Counted from the stretch's first letter, positions 1 to 10,282 are shown. The stretch is DNA of 64,000 bases from Dromiciops gliroides (GCF_019393635.1 NC_057861.1:382924315-382988314); one strand, 5' to 3'. Notes: a model not told the origin generated them from the sequence alone. Numbers and translations: made by a program.

Positions 1-780
1 GAAAATTAGCTCAAAGAGGGAATAACATACACACTCAAGTGGGTATAGCAATGTATCTTGCCCTGTGGGAGAGTGGGAGGGTCAAGGGAATGAGGTGGGA
101 GGGGTGAATGAAGAGAGGTAAGATTGGGGGAGGGGCAACCAGAAGCAAAACACTTTTAAAGAGGGATAGGGTAAAAGATAGAAAGTGGAGTGGATATCAT
201 GGGGAGCAAATAGAATGGAGGGAAACAGCAATAGTAACTGGGAAAAGAATTTGAAGCAGAGGCAAAAACAATGTAATATGATGATGGTGGTGGTGGTAAT
301 TTGCTGGAAAAAGTGAAGAAAATTCTTTGTCAGGTATAAGGTACTGTATAGATGCTGGCTATAATTGGTATTGTAATAATCAACTTCATGGGTGTTTAGT
401 AAGGAAATATCCCTTTAGAGTACTATATAAATGTAGTCTACTATTAAAAAAAATAAAATGAGCAGGATGCTATCAGAAAAAACCTGGAATGACTTACATG
501 AGGTGAAACAAAGTGAAATGTACTATATACAAAATAACAGCAATATTGTAGGAAAATCTGCTGTGAATGACTTAGTTATTCTCAGTGGTGCCATGATCCA
601 AGACAACCCTGAAGGACTTATGAAAAAAATGCAGTTCATCTACACAGAAAGAATTGATGGTATCTGAATACAACTGGAAGTATATTTTGTTGTTTTTAGT
701 TCGTATTTCTAAAGGTTATTTTTTGTCTGATATGTTTTGCATGACTGCACATGTATAGCTTAAGTTAAATTGCTTGAATT
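1..780 (+). mobile_element. HAL1/L1-type LINE, 3' part, interrupted by the MRPS9 retrocopy
   Basis: A purine-rich stretch (about 1-260) and an L1 3' segment (about 455-780) both match, in order, the longer element at 39530-40690: shared phrases include GAATAACATAC, AAACACTTT, GAGCAGGATGCT and TTTTGCATGACT. The frame at 458-667 is a piece of this LINE tail, not a host gene. The element resumes at 2349 after the retrocopy. No endonuclease or reverse transcriptase sequence lies between the two matching parts. The HAL1 name is inferred. Confidence 0.65.
767..780. repeat. Target-site duplication, 3' side of MRPS9 retrocopy
   Basis: AAATTGCTTGAATT, repeated exactly at 2335-2348. It directly abuts the poly(T) (minus-strand poly(A)) at 782-789, as expected for L1-mediated insertion on the minus strand. 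Confidence 0.93.
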
Positions 781-803
781 ATTTTTTTTAAATGAAAAAA
801 AAA

Positions 804-809
804 TTTATT
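804..809 (-). promoter_or_regulatory. Poly(A) signal of the retrocopied MRPS9 mRNA
   Basis: AATAAA on the minus strand about 15 nt before the A-run at 789-782, a normal signal-to-cleavage distance. It sits at the edge of a MIR-like segment, so the source transcript may have borrowed its poly(A) signal from a SINE. Confidence 0.7.
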
Positions 810-811
810 TG

Positions 812-892
812 GTTTCAATTTCCTCATTTGCAAAATGAGGGAGTTGGATTAGATATTTTCTAAAATTTCTTTCAGTTCTAATATTCTATAAA
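812..892 (+). repeat. MIR-like fragment inside the retrocopy 3' UTR
   Basis: Plus-strand phrase TTTCCTCATTTGCAAAATGA followed by GAGTTGGATTAGAT and TTTCAGTTCTAA matches the 3' part of MIR-type SINEs. It is antisense to the MRPS9 copy and inside the insertion unit, so it was probably carried in the parental 3' UTR. Confidence 0.55.
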
Positions 893-1117
893 ATGTTTCT
901 AAAATGATCTTCCAAGACAATTTTAAAAATAAAGAAAAATAGGCTGGATAGAAATATTTATCTATGCATGTGTGTTTATGTGTATATACATATCTATGTA
1001 TATTTATTGTTAATTTTTAAATATATTGATATCATATAGTCTGAAAATAAATTACAAAGATCAAAACATTTCTAAAAGTGCTGCCCAGCAGAGTCAATCT
1101 TTTTCTTTGAATAAGAC

Positions 1118-2302
1118 TTAGCGTTTCTTCCAGGTGAATTTCCTGTGGGCTCCCTCTTGGCCTGGTTTCTTCCGTTCTCTTCCGCAAGGATCAGGAGTCA
1201 GTAGACCAGCTTGTCTCATCCATTCTACTTCATTTTCAGTGACAAAACTACATAATGCGTTTGCTGTAGCTAAACGAATTGCTCCTGCTTGTGCAGATCT
1301 CCCTCCACCCGAGACTGTGCAATCCATGTCATGCTTTCCAAGACGGTGGAGGAAATGGAATGGGAACATCAGCTGTTCTCTGTCCTGTGTTACTGGAAAG
1401 TAAAGCAAATAATCTACTCCATTCACTTTTACTCTTCCACTTCCATGTTCATAAACTATTACTTTTGCTTTTGCAGTTTTTCTTTTGCCTTCCCCACTGC
1501 TGTAGGCCATTCCTTGCTCATCATATTGTAGAGGCTCAATCAGCTCTTTTTTGGACTGAATAGGTATAGCTCTGCGAAACTTGTGTATGTATTCTTCTTC
1601 CGTGCTACCACATGGCAATGTCAATAACCTTTCAAGCAGCTGAATGAACCGCATATGATCTTGATCTGACAGTTTTTCCACTAACATTTCTTCTAGTTCC
1701 TCCTTAATCAGCCATCTGCTGCCAATCAGGTCTTGTTTATTTTTCTGAGGCAATAGACCTTTGGCTCTCAGCTGATCTGAGTGTTTTTCCAGGTCTAATT
1801 TCATTCCATATACTTCGTGCATTAATGAGTAATATGATGGCTTGCCAGTATAAAATAGAAAGTGAAATGGACGGCCATCTTCTCCCCATTGGATTGCTCT
1901 ACGCTTTGGAAAAATGTCTTTAGGATGCTTCATAATTGGTCTGGCCCTTTTCGCAAATAAGCCACTTGGGAAGAGATAGGCAATAGCTCCATCAATGTCC
2001 TCTTGGGTAAAAGTTTCTGGATCTTCTCCCATCATGTTGGCTAAATGTCTCTTTCCTATGTTGAATTCTTCTATCTGTTTTTTGATAAAAGCCATTGTAT
2101 ATTCTTCACGTCCTGAGGTTGCAACATTTTTCTTTTGTGATTTGCTCGTGTTATGTATTAACCTTAATACCTGGCTCCCGATTACAGTTCGCTGCTCAGT
2201 TGCCGCTGCTTTCCAGGCGATTCGGCTCCGGGCCAGTCCATTCCTACTCCGGGTAAATAGGAAGCTAGTGACCGTTGCGGCGAGAGGCGCCCAGGGCGCC
2301 AT
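1118..2302 (-). CDS. MRPS9: Mitochondrial ribosomal protein S9 (uS9m), intact intronless retrocopy
   Basis: An uninterrupted 394-codon frame. The product is a protein of the mitochondrial small ribosomal subunit head; the C-terminal tail of the uS9 family reaches towards the P-site tRNA. The first ATG is at 2302 (context GACATGG); the frame is open 11 codons further up but only from a TTG. Residues 1-55 are Arg-rich and nearly free of acidic residues, as in a mitochondrial presequence. The middle holds S9m blocks such as [19 protein letters not shown] and [18 protein letters not shown]. The uS9 domain runs from about residue 271 to 394 with the signature [15 protein letters not shown] at 331-345 and the tail KFTWKKR. 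Human MRPS9 is 396 residues (from memory), so length is preserved. Parental MRPS9 is multi-exonic; this copy has no introns. No stop or frameshift is seen, but some conserved positions look changed (Asn348, Cys373, His386). Whether it is transcribed cannot be told; no promoter is recognised upstream. Confidence 0.9.
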   Translation of the reverse strand: MAPWAPLAATVTSFLFTRSRNGLARSRIAWKAAATEQRTVIGSQVLRLIHNTSKSQKKNVATSGREEYTMAFIKKQIEEFNIGKRHLANMMGEDPETFTQEDIDGAIAYLFPSGLFAKRARPIMKHPKDIFPKRRAIQWGEDGRPFHFLFYTGKPSYYSLMHEVYGMKLDLEKHSDQLRAKGLLPQKNKQDLIGSRWLIKEELEEMLVEKLSDQDHMRFIQLLERLLTLPCGSTEEEYIHKFRRAIPIQSKKELIEPLQYDEQGMAYSSGEGKRKTAKAKVIVYEHGSGRVKVNGVDYLLYFPVTQDREQLMFPFHFLHRLGKHDMDCTVSGGGRSAQAGAIRLATANALCSFVTENEVEWMRQAGLLTPDPCGRERKKPGQEGAHRKFTWKKR

Positions 2303-2334
2303 GTCTACCGTGGGAAGGGGAGGAGAAAGGGGCA

Positions 2335-2348
2335 AAATTGCTTGAATT
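2335..2348. repeat. Target-site duplication, 5' side of MRPS9 retrocopy
   Basis: Exact second copy of AAATTGCTTGAATT (first at 767-780). Removing 781-2348 restores continuity of the surrounding HAL1/L1 3' end. Confidence 0.93.
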
Positions 2349-2482
2349 CTTAAGGAGGCTAGGGAGGGAAGAACAGAATTTGGAACACAAAGTTACAAAA
2401 AATGATGTTACAATTTGTTTTTGCATGTAAGGTGGAGAAAATTCTAAATAAATAAATTATAAGAAGAAGAAAAAAAAAGACA
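2349..2482 (+). mobile_element. HAL1/L1-type LINE, terminal 3' end (continuation)
   Basis: GAGGCTAGGGAGGGA, then TTTTTGCATGTAAG, GGAGAAAATTCTAAATAAATAAA and an A-rich tail. The order matches the end of the related element at 40700-40812 (G-rich tract, TTTTTACATGTAATTGGAG, CTAAATAAATTC). Confidence 0.65.
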
Positions 2483-3016
2483 ATCCAGGTGTTAGGCTGC
2501 ACAAAATCTTCCCAGAAATCTCTGTAACCTGTATAGAATTCCAAATGGAGTTCCATATTCACTAAAGAAAACAACAAGCAACCTAACTCAAAAAAAAAGT
2601 TAACACAATTAGAGCATCTCCAAACCTATGTAGGGCTTCTTAAAGGGAGTGATCTTTCAATATTCAATATTCAGCCTTCTGAAACCAGACAAGCTCCCAA
2701 GTGTAGAATTCATCCTTCAGGGAACAGACACCTCTGTTCTTATCAAGGGAGTCCACCTATGAGATTATGCGGATTTATGTGTAGTCTTGGGGACCATACC
2801 TCTAAAAAGCAGGGATCAGGTTCTTCAGATATGGCCCATTCTAAAGATATTCTGGGGGCAATTAAAATTGAGATTTGATTTATGAAGAGAGTGTCTCCAA
2901 AAAGAAGGAATAGTTCCCATTCTGGAAAGATACTCAGAATATGGAGTAGAGAATGTACAGGACAGATACTTCTTTCCTCCACTACAAAATAAATACTTAA
3001 GACACAAAACAAAGGC
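2483..3016. other. Unassigned sequence
   Basis: No sustained frame, repeat family or structure recognised. The moderate base composition and lack of simple repeats leave open an old LTR or other decayed repeat. Confidence 0.4.
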
Positions 3017-3160
3017 GGGCAGCTAGGTGGTGCAGTGGATAAAGCACCAGCCCTGTATTCAGGAGGACCTGAGTTCAAATTTGGCTTCAGACACTTGACG
3101 TTTACTAGCTGTGTGACCCTGAGCAAGTCACTTAACCCTCATTGCCCCGCAAAAAAAAAG
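3017..3160 (+). mobile_element. tRNA-related SINE (Mar1/WSINE type)
   Basis: Complete: GGGCAGCTAGGTGGTGCAG head with box A, box B-like GAGTTCAAATT, TGTGTGACCCTGAGCAAGTC body, and an A9 tail at 3151-3159. No clear TSD. Confidence 0.9.
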
Positions 3161-3534
3161 CCTTCTTGAACAAAAATACTACATGTAAAAGTAACCCATC
3201 TTATTTATCCTTTCTTATGAGGCTGATGCTTAAGGCATGAATCAATTTGTGAAACTGCTCAATACACCTTTTGTATTCAGCACAGATCTATACAATCGAA
3301 CCAGTTCACCATTTTTTTTTTTTTGACTGACTCATTTTTCTGGCAGCAGTTGTCTTCTCCTCTAAGAAGTTGTTTGTATGTCACCTTATGCTGGGCAATC
3401 AGAATATGGATTCCAAAGTTCCTGAGGTCCTGAACTCATGAGGCAGCCTCACTTTTGAGACCTGCTGTTCAATCACCTCTGCTCAGAGAAAGAGACAGCA
3501 GAAAAAAGACTGAAAAGGAAAGCATCATATATCT
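3161..3534. other. Unassigned sequence with a poly(T) run
   Basis: T14 near 3311-3324 and no recognised repeat head around it. No frame of interest. Confidence 0.35.
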
Positions 3535-3725
3535 AGAGTTCAAAGATACCTTGTACATGCTCTAGTACCATTTGCCTTATTTTATGTATAAGGAAACCAA
3601 GCCTTACAGGGGTTAAGTGACTTTCTTGGTATTGGACAAGCTACAGGTGGCAGAATTGCTATTTGAACTCAGACTGCACAACTCCAGAGCTCAGTAGGCA
3701 AAGTTTAGTCCTCTTTCCATTGCAG
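3535..3725 (-). repeat. MIR-family SINE, decayed
   Basis: Plus strand reads AAGGAAACCAAGCC, GGGGTTAAGTGACTT and ATTTGAACTCAGACT, the reverse complement of MIR core order. Confidence 0.65.
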
Positions 3726-3910
3726 CACATGGAATTGAAGTTCATTCTGGAGCCCTGTCAAAGTAGTCTAATGCATTTCTCAACATATGTGTGCTTCTTA
3801 CAGAGCTACCACTGGAGAGAAGGAAGGAAACCCTTTCTCCAATTCACTAAAATTCCAAGGGAGACTTATTAGTTACCCTAATTAGAGAGAGACACAGAGA
3901 CTACAGAGAA

Positions 3911-3914
<4 letters not shown>

Positions 3915-3987
<73 letters not shown>
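3915..3987. repeat. (AG)n microsatellite
   Basis: About 73 bp of uninterrupted AG dinucleotides, a likely length-polymorphic locus. Confidence 0.98.
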
Positions 3988-3992
<5 letters not shown>

Positions 3993-4284
3993 TGAGTTTG
4001 GGGTATTTCTTTTTGTTCATTCATCAATAATATTTACTGAAGCCACCAACCCATTTTGGGGTCATTTGGCAACCAAGCAGAAGCTTCTGGATACATTTTT
4101 TGCAATGTAATCTATATGTGTTTTACCATTAAGCCTGTCCTTTTTCTCCTATCCCAGCTGTCAGAGGACCAAAAACCAAAAAAAAAAATTGTCTATTTTT
4201 TATGGAGCCAGGGTGCATGCTGCATGGAGTCTGACATCATTAAAATTAATAACTAGCAATGATTTTCCAAAGTAGAAAAGCAAA
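3988..4284. other. Unassigned sequence
   Basis: AT-rich, nothing recognised. Confidence 0.35.
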
Positions 4285-5369
4285 TCAGTGGAATAGACTA
4301 CATGAGGAAGAATCAAAAATATAAAATTCAATAATTAAGTTTTTTGATATACCTGAGATAAATTACTTGGGAAGAATTTCCTGTTAGATAAGAACTGAAG
4401 GGGAAAAATCTGGAAAATACTTTGACCAAAAGTAGTTTTATGCTAGAATTTGCAAAATGTCCCACTAGTGAATTTCAAATAGGCATTGAACTTGATTGTA
4501 TAAGGTCATGTCATTTTTTTGAAATGGAGGAAAATATTTGGAGTCATCTTTCACAACTATTTCTAAGGGGAAAAATCCTTAACCAAATAAGGTATAGAGG
4601 AGAATGCAAAAGATACAAATGATAGCTTCAGTCACATATAATTGAATAACTTATAAAAACAAAATCACTGCATCTAGAATAAAAAAGGAAAATTGTAAAT
4701 ATAAGAGGAATAAAACTCGTGATCAAATATCTTTGATAAGAGCTTGATACCCAAGATTCGTATGGAACTAACACGCATTTATCTAAGACTGAGATTCATT
4801 GCCGATGGATAAGTGGTTAAATGGTATTAAGCAATGCTACTCAAAAGAATTGCATACTATTAACTATATGAAAATATTGCTCCAAATCATTATAAAATGC
4901 AAATTAAAATGACTTAGATTCCACCTCACAAGCAAAACTAAACTAACAAATTGTAAAGTTAATAAAAGATAGAAATAGTCAATTTTCAGGCCAGAAAACT
5001 AATACAACATTGTGAGAGCTGTGAATTGGTTCAACTGTTCTAGGAAACAATTTGTAACAGAGTGAGAAAAGTTACTAATTGTCTCTACATTTTGAACTAA
5101 AAGGCTCAGTGCTAGCCATGTAACACAAGAAAGAGACAAAGACAGAAACCAAAACACATATATACAAAATTATTCAAAGTAGCTTTTTGTTGTAGTAAAA
5201 AAAATATTAAAAAAGCAGATATTCATTAATTGGGGAATAGCTACATAAATTGTGGTATCTGTAATGTAACATTACTATGCTATAAGAAATGATAAACATG
5301 AAAAATTCTGAAAAGCATGGTCCAGATTGTAAAAATCAGAATCAGAAAAACAATATACACATTAAGTGT

Positions 5370-5387
5370 AGTAAAGTAAATGGGAAG
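5370..5387. repeat. SINE target-site duplication, left
   Basis: AGTAAAGTAAATGGGAAG, identical to 5533-5550. Confidence 0.92.
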
Positions 5388-5532
5388 GGGCAGCTAGGTG
5401 GTATAGTGGATAAAGCACCAGCCCTGGATTCAAGAGGATCTGAGTTGTTCAAAGCTGTCCTCAGACACTTAACACTTACAAGTTGTGTGACCCTGGGCAA
5501 GTCACTTAACCCCTATTGCCTCTCAAAAAAAA
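5388..5532 (+). mobile_element. tRNA-related SINE with 18-bp TSD
   Basis: Head GGGCAGCTAGGTGG, tail TCACTTAACCCCTATTGCC plus poly(A), bracketed by perfect direct repeats at 5370-5387 and 5533-5550. Inserted in an old L1. Confidence 0.93.
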
Positions 5533-5550
5533 AGTAAAGTAAATGGGAAG
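5533..5550. repeat. SINE target-site duplication, right
   Basis: AGTAAAGTAAATGGGAAG, identical to 5370-5387. Confidence 0.92.
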
Positions 5551-5590
5551 AACCAAAAGCCTAAAAACTGGAATGCTATGTAATTGTCAT

Positions 5591-6316
5591 TGTATCCCCA
5601 CCCCTCCCCTGTGGTAATGTCACACAGGGTAGCTGCTTCTCTTATGTTTAAGGGTTCAAGTTCCTCCTACTGTAAGTTCCTTCTACAGGTGAACTTAGTT
5701 TTAAAAGTCATTCAGTAGACAATCACCTCAAGCAAAGGAATTATCTAAGATGGCACAGGAATAAAAGGAGCTAAAAAACTTCCAGTTACCTAGGGTGCAG
5801 ACTACTATAAATACAGACAGCATTCCTGCCTCTTAATTGTTCTTGAGAAATTTTAAACTAATGAATGTTATAACTGCCATTCAGTATTGTAAGGCTTATC
5901 TTTTATTGACCAATGAGGTTGGCCATAACCAGTCTTCACGTAATCAATGACCAGATTCCTCTTCCATTACACTTAGAGAATTATTATGCCTTATTACAGA
6001 TGGCAACATATATGCACTTCTTTATACTTCGTGTAGCATATTTAATGCCTTATTTATTTATTTTTTCTATTTTTATCCATAATATCCTGAGATGATCTCA
6101 ACTAACTAATGATGTTGTGGTGGTGGTGGTGAGAGAAAACCAAATCATTCCAATTGCATAATGAACAATCAATTCCATGGAAAAGAGTTGAGAAAGTACA
6201 TTTCCTTCCCTATCTTGCAGAAATGGAGGACACTAAGTATGGAACATACTGTCAGAGATAATTAATGTGTTGGTTGGTTTTCCTAAACTTTTTTTTTATT
6301 TCAAAAATAATTCTTA
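5591..6316. other. Unassigned sequence
   Basis: No repeat or gene recognised. It holds a TATAAATA at about 5814 and a short GTG tract near 6116-6132, neither with supporting context. Confidence 0.35.
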
Positions 6317-6470
6317 GGGGGCAGCTAAGTGGCACAGTGGATAAAGCACTGGCCTTGGATTCAGGAGGACCTGAATTCAAATCCAGCCTCACACCCTTGA
6401 CACTAGTTGTGTGACCCTAGGCAAGCCACTTAACCCTTATTGCCCTGTAAAAAAAAACAAAAAACAAAAA
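6317..6470 (+). mobile_element. tRNA-related SINE
   Basis: GGGCAGCTAAGTGGCACAG head, GAATTCAAATCC box B, CACTTAACCC end and an A-rich tail. Flanks share AATAATTCTTA (6306-6316 and 6475-6485), the likely TSD. Confidence 0.9.
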
Positions 6471-6714
6471 CAAGAATAATTCTTATAAATGAGGTCTCCC
6501 TTGGAGAGATATATTTAGAAATACGTTTTCTAAATGTGAACTACAAATAAAATTTTAATTCCAAAATATTTTCTACTATTGAATTCTACATTTTCTCATG
6601 AGTTTTAGTTCATATTTCTTTTTCACTGGTTTTACAAAATTGAAAGTTCACATTACCTGCTTTCTAGGGCTATGGAGTTTTACTTATGTTTAATAAAGAA
6701 ATCCTTCAATTCAT

Positions 6715-6830
6715 TTGAACTGAAGTTGATGAGCATTTATTAAGGGTTCTATATGTGTAGGGCACTATTGTAGAGGTTCAGGATGTAAGGACTGATGCCC
6801 CCAAGGAGTGCAGTCTATTGTAAGAACTCT
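6715..6830 (-). repeat. L2 LINE 3'-end fragment
   Basis: GAGCATTTATTAAGGGTTCT, TAGGGCACTATTGTAGAGG and CCCCCAAGGAGTGCAGTCTA follow the reverse complement of the L2 3' end. Confidence 0.6.
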
Positions 6831-9124
6831 CAATATAGAATAGTCCTAGCAAAATGAAGGGAGGTTGGGATGAAAACTTTCAAAATTTTATAAGAGAAAA
6901 CTTTCAGATTTGTATGATCTTTAACCACTTCATCTTTATTTAACAGAAAAATGGAACTCTTCAACAATTGGGTACAATGTAATGGCCCTGCCTACAAACT
7001 TAACTGTGCAGGTAAAGCCTGCAGATTATAATTATGATCTGACCAAATTGAATCTTGACTCCTTGGATATGCAGAGTGACATATTAAAATGAATGGCTCA
7101 GAGGGGAAGCCTAAGCTACAAGTATTTAGCTTGACAAGCCAAAAGCCATTTGATTTTATGGAAGAGCATCACAAAAGCATTAGAAACTAATTTAGAACAG
7201 TTAATAGGGAAACAAAGTATGGCTTATTTTACAGTGAATGAGAGAAAAACTTGAAAATTAAATCCCAATGTATCTTGGCCTGCATCATTTCTAAAATCCC
7301 AACCTTGGACCATCTCACAAAAACAAATGGTACCGGAAACAGATGGGGAGCAATGAGTTTCTGGATTTTTGCTACACAGAAGAAAAATGTTTTAAAAAAT
7401 CAAGTAAAATGTTTGTGATTCCCCAAATGACTTGAAGGTGGAGCCAGTGAGCTTTTTTACAGGATTGTAAAATTCATTTTCTACTCTAGGTACATATTGC
7501 TTGAATTTGAGTTATTGTTTGAACAAAGTTAATGCTGTTACCTTTTGGCCCATATGAAATGGCATAGGGGAATAGGGTAAAAAGGCAAAAGACTATATAA
7601 AAGAAAAGTATCTCTTCAGCTCAACTACTCTCATTGGAATCACCATTTCTTTTCAACTCCAAGATGCCTCAGCTTCCAGCAGAAATAGAATTTCAGAAGT
7701 AAAGTCAACTTTATTGTATTTACACCCTATCTAATCCATCCACCAAAGTGTTCACCCCTCTATCATGATGGGACATGAAAGGTAACCAAGTTAGAAGAAT
7801 TCTTGTGGCTCAGTAAAAACCTTTGCTTTTGAAAACTTTTATTTCATTAAGGGGTATCCCCATCCAAGTTATTCCCAGACATCTTGGAACTGCCAAATAT
7901 TGTCTATTTAAGATTCAAAGTTTTCTGTGTTTTTATATCCAATCAAAGTTAAAACTCACAAATCTCCACCATTATATTTTTCTCTCATCACTCAGAAAAA
8001 AAAAAAAGTAAATTCAAAGTAAAGATTGAAATCACATTGGATCTGTTCCCGTCTAGCTGTGGTTTCTTTAAGGGGAATTGCTCTCCTTACCTTTTTCTGA
8101 CTCCATTTCTTCAGGACCCACCTATATACCTTCTCAGCTGAGATTTGCTAATGTTTAGTGGCTGGAATCATACTCCTTGATAGGAGTAGGCTTAGAGTTA
8201 TTTAGTTATAACCACCAGACCCACCTAATAAAAGCAAGGCAGAGTCCCCCTAGGCCAGGAACCTGGACTCTTGAAATTTATTTGTGTAAGTATATGTATA
8301 TTAATATATGCATATATAAACAAATATATGTATATGTACATACACATATTTCCTCTGTAATGTTATTTATTTTACTTTATGCATTTAAGGACATTCTTTT
8401 CAGAATACATGCACAGGCTTCACTAGAATGCTAAAGAGGTATTGACATAAAAGTGCCCCCAGGTGCTTCAGGACTATATGTTGCAGAGCCATTGAACATT
8501 TACATTTACAGGAGGGAGTTTCCTCGAGAGAGTCCCATACAAAGTCTAAATCACTAGGTCAAATGCTCATTCCCCCTTCCAAAAATAATTTCTCATTAAA
8601 ACAACTCAAGTAATGATGTTATTATATTGGAATAGGTGTTTGGTATGAGAACAGTTTCACCCTGGGAAAACAAAAAAAAGTCTTTGTGAGTTTTACAATA
8701 GCAGTATGGAGAGTTAGATGAAATACAGCTGAACTGAATGCCAAGTGTTGAAGTCCTACAGACTCTTTGGGGAAGGGAAAGTTAAGATGAGACATGTTAC
8801 TACAGGACAAATGCAAAAATATCAGAATTATATTTTATAGCCATGAGGAGGATGCTGCTGTAAGCATTCATTATCCAATTGGCATGTCCTTGATGGTGAT
8901 GAAGTGTGATTGCTGTTGTTAGCAGTTAGTATCCAATTAGCAGAAATATGGTGATTATGTTAATAATGTGTTTAGGGGGAAGAGAACAGAGGGATGGGAG
9001 GTGGTGGAGGGAGGGAGTGGCATCAAATACTGCATTAGTTCTTCAAGGGCCAGAGTAGTTGAATTGGAAAGCTAAACACCAGAGGGTTGACTAGTAGGTG
9101 CTGTGTTTGCTGGTCATAGTAACT
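6831..9124. other. Unassigned AT-rich sequence
   Basis: No recognisable gene or repeat except an AT-rich ATAC/TATA tract at 8288-8350. Short frames (for example 7823-8011 and 8622-8816) lack any domain or conserved motif and are taken as chance. Confidence 0.4.
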
Positions 9125-9168
9125 TTGAACCATTCATTTCTTTTTTTTTTTTTTTTGAACCATTCATT
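9125..9168 (-). mobile_element. Poly(T)-only insertion bracketed by a 14-bp direct repeat
   Basis: TTGAACCATTCATT occurs at 9125-9138 and again at 9155-9168; between them lies only TC plus 14 T. Read on the minus strand this is a poly(A) stretch with a TSD and no element body, consistent with an extremely 5'-truncated L1-mediated insertion. Confidence 0.7.
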
Positions 9169-9224
9169 CTTATTTGTGAGGAATTTTAGGTCCTCAGAAG
9201 AAGAAAGGATTGCCCCGCCTCACT

Positions 9225-9745
9225 GTCCATCAAGCTAACTCCTCCTCTGCTGGAGGCAATCAGGATCAAAGACAAAATCCTTGGTTTGACTTTTAAAGAC
9301 CCTCTTATTGTGTCCCTTTTCAAACTTTCCTGTCTTCTTACACTTTACTACCCTCTGCATACTCTTTGATACAGTGACATGGACCTTCTTTCCTGTTCCT
9401 CACACATGACATTCCATCTCAAAAAGAGTTTTTACTGACTCACTCATGCTTGGAATGCTCTTCTTCCTCTTCTTCATTCTGGCTTTCTTTCAAGACTGTT
9501 CAAATCCCACTTTCTGCCATGGGTCTTTCCTCATCTCCCCAGTACTAGTACCTTCTTTCCAAGGTTAGCACTAATTTATGGTGTTCATATTTTGCATTTA
9601 CCTTTTTTTGTATGTTGTCTTACCCAGGAGAATGTGAACTCTTTGATGGCAAGGAGTGATTTTACCAATTTTGTCAGCACTATTAGCATAGTGCCTCATA
9701 CATAGTACACACTTAATATCAGTGGACTGAATCATCAATTAAGGA
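9225..9745 (+). repeat. L2 LINE, 3' end
   Basis: Runs in L2 order: TGGAATGCTCTTCTTCCTC near 9452, AGACTGTTCAAATCCCACTT near 9494, GAATGTGAACTCTTTGATGG near 9630 and CATAGTGCCTCATACATAGT near 9688, which is the L2 terminus. No coding capacity remains. Confidence 0.8.
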
Positions 9746-10282
9746 AGGGTAAGCTGAAGCCATACAGCTTAATATGGTACACACAACTTGTCCTAACATT
9801 CTTGGTGGCCACCAAGAATCCAGCCACTGAGATGATAAAGGACTGAGGCAAGTAGGTGTTCAGGAAAAGGGAAGGACATGAGTCCAAATGTCAACACCAA
9901 AAGATTAATAGTAAAGACATCACCCTGAAGCAATGAGTGGGAATGGTAATAAGGGGGTACACTAAACTCATAGAAAATGGAGTTTAATGTAAGAGTTGAA
10001 ACTGAAGAAACCAAGATAAACCAGGGATCATGGAAGTCAAGTGTAAATCAATAAGGTAAAGTGAAAACCCATAACTAATTGATGTTCTTGAAACATTTTG
10101 CTAACAATGTAAGTTTTCTCGCAACTTTATGAAGTTTACATTTAACTTTTTAAATCAGGCCATTCCCACTTCATAAACAGAACTGAACTCAAACATTAGT
10201 CTTATACTTCAAGCATGTCAGGTAATAACAAGTTGGCAGACTGTGCTTAGAGCTTCCGAATGAACCCTTATGATCCTAAGGT
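9746..10282. other. Unassigned sequence
   Basis: Nothing recognised; AT-rich. Confidence 0.35.

Larger units (their letters stand above)
781..2334 (-). mobile_element. MRPS9: MRPS9 processed retrocopy (whole insertion unit)
   Basis: Reading the minus strand: the unit starts at 2334 with a pyrimidine-rich leader of about 32 nt, then an intronless coding frame (2302-1118), a 3' UTR of about 310 nt containing a MIR-like fragment, an AATAAA at 809-804 and a poly(A) run at 789-782. A perfect 14-bp TSD brackets it. These are the hallmarks of reverse-transcribed mRNA inserted by L1 machinery. The 5' end seems near full length, so this is not a truncated copy. Confidence 0.93.
4285..5590 (+). mobile_element. 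Old L1 fragment, ORF2 C-terminal and 3' region
   Basis: Heavily decayed, but in L1 order: CAGTGGAATAGACTACATGA near 4288, AACCAAATAAGGTATAGAGG near 4581, ATGCAAATTAAAATGACTTA near 4899, and TTAATTGGGGAATAGCTACA near 5227. The last corresponds to the conserved IGEWL.MLWYMN.MEYY segment of the younger L1 copies here. No open frame remains. A SINE sits at 5388-5532. Confidence 0.65.

Noticed and set aside
2200..2334. GC-rich patch as a CpG-island promoter
   Set aside because: It is the 5' end of the retrocopied mRNA, so its composition comes from the parental exon.
2303..2335. Upstream TTG start for the MRPS9 frame (405 codons)
   Set aside because: The extra 11 codons run through the mRNA leader to the TSD edge; the first ATG, in good context, is at 2302.
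1134..2345. Open frames on the plus strand opposite MRPS9
   Set aside because: They are antisense shadows of the coding frame with no domain or conserved motif.
3017..3090. tRNA gene with A and B boxes
   Set aside because: The boxes belong to the tRNA-related head of a SINE with a poly(A) tail; no cloverleaf with anticodon stem is evident.
5805..5830. TATAAATA as a core promoter
   Set aside because: No downstream gene, initiator or supporting sequence; such motifs are expected by chance in AT-rich DNA.
8840..8945. Imperfect repeat of ATTATCCAATTGGCA / AGTATCCAATTAGCA
   Set aside because: Too short and diverged to separate from chance.
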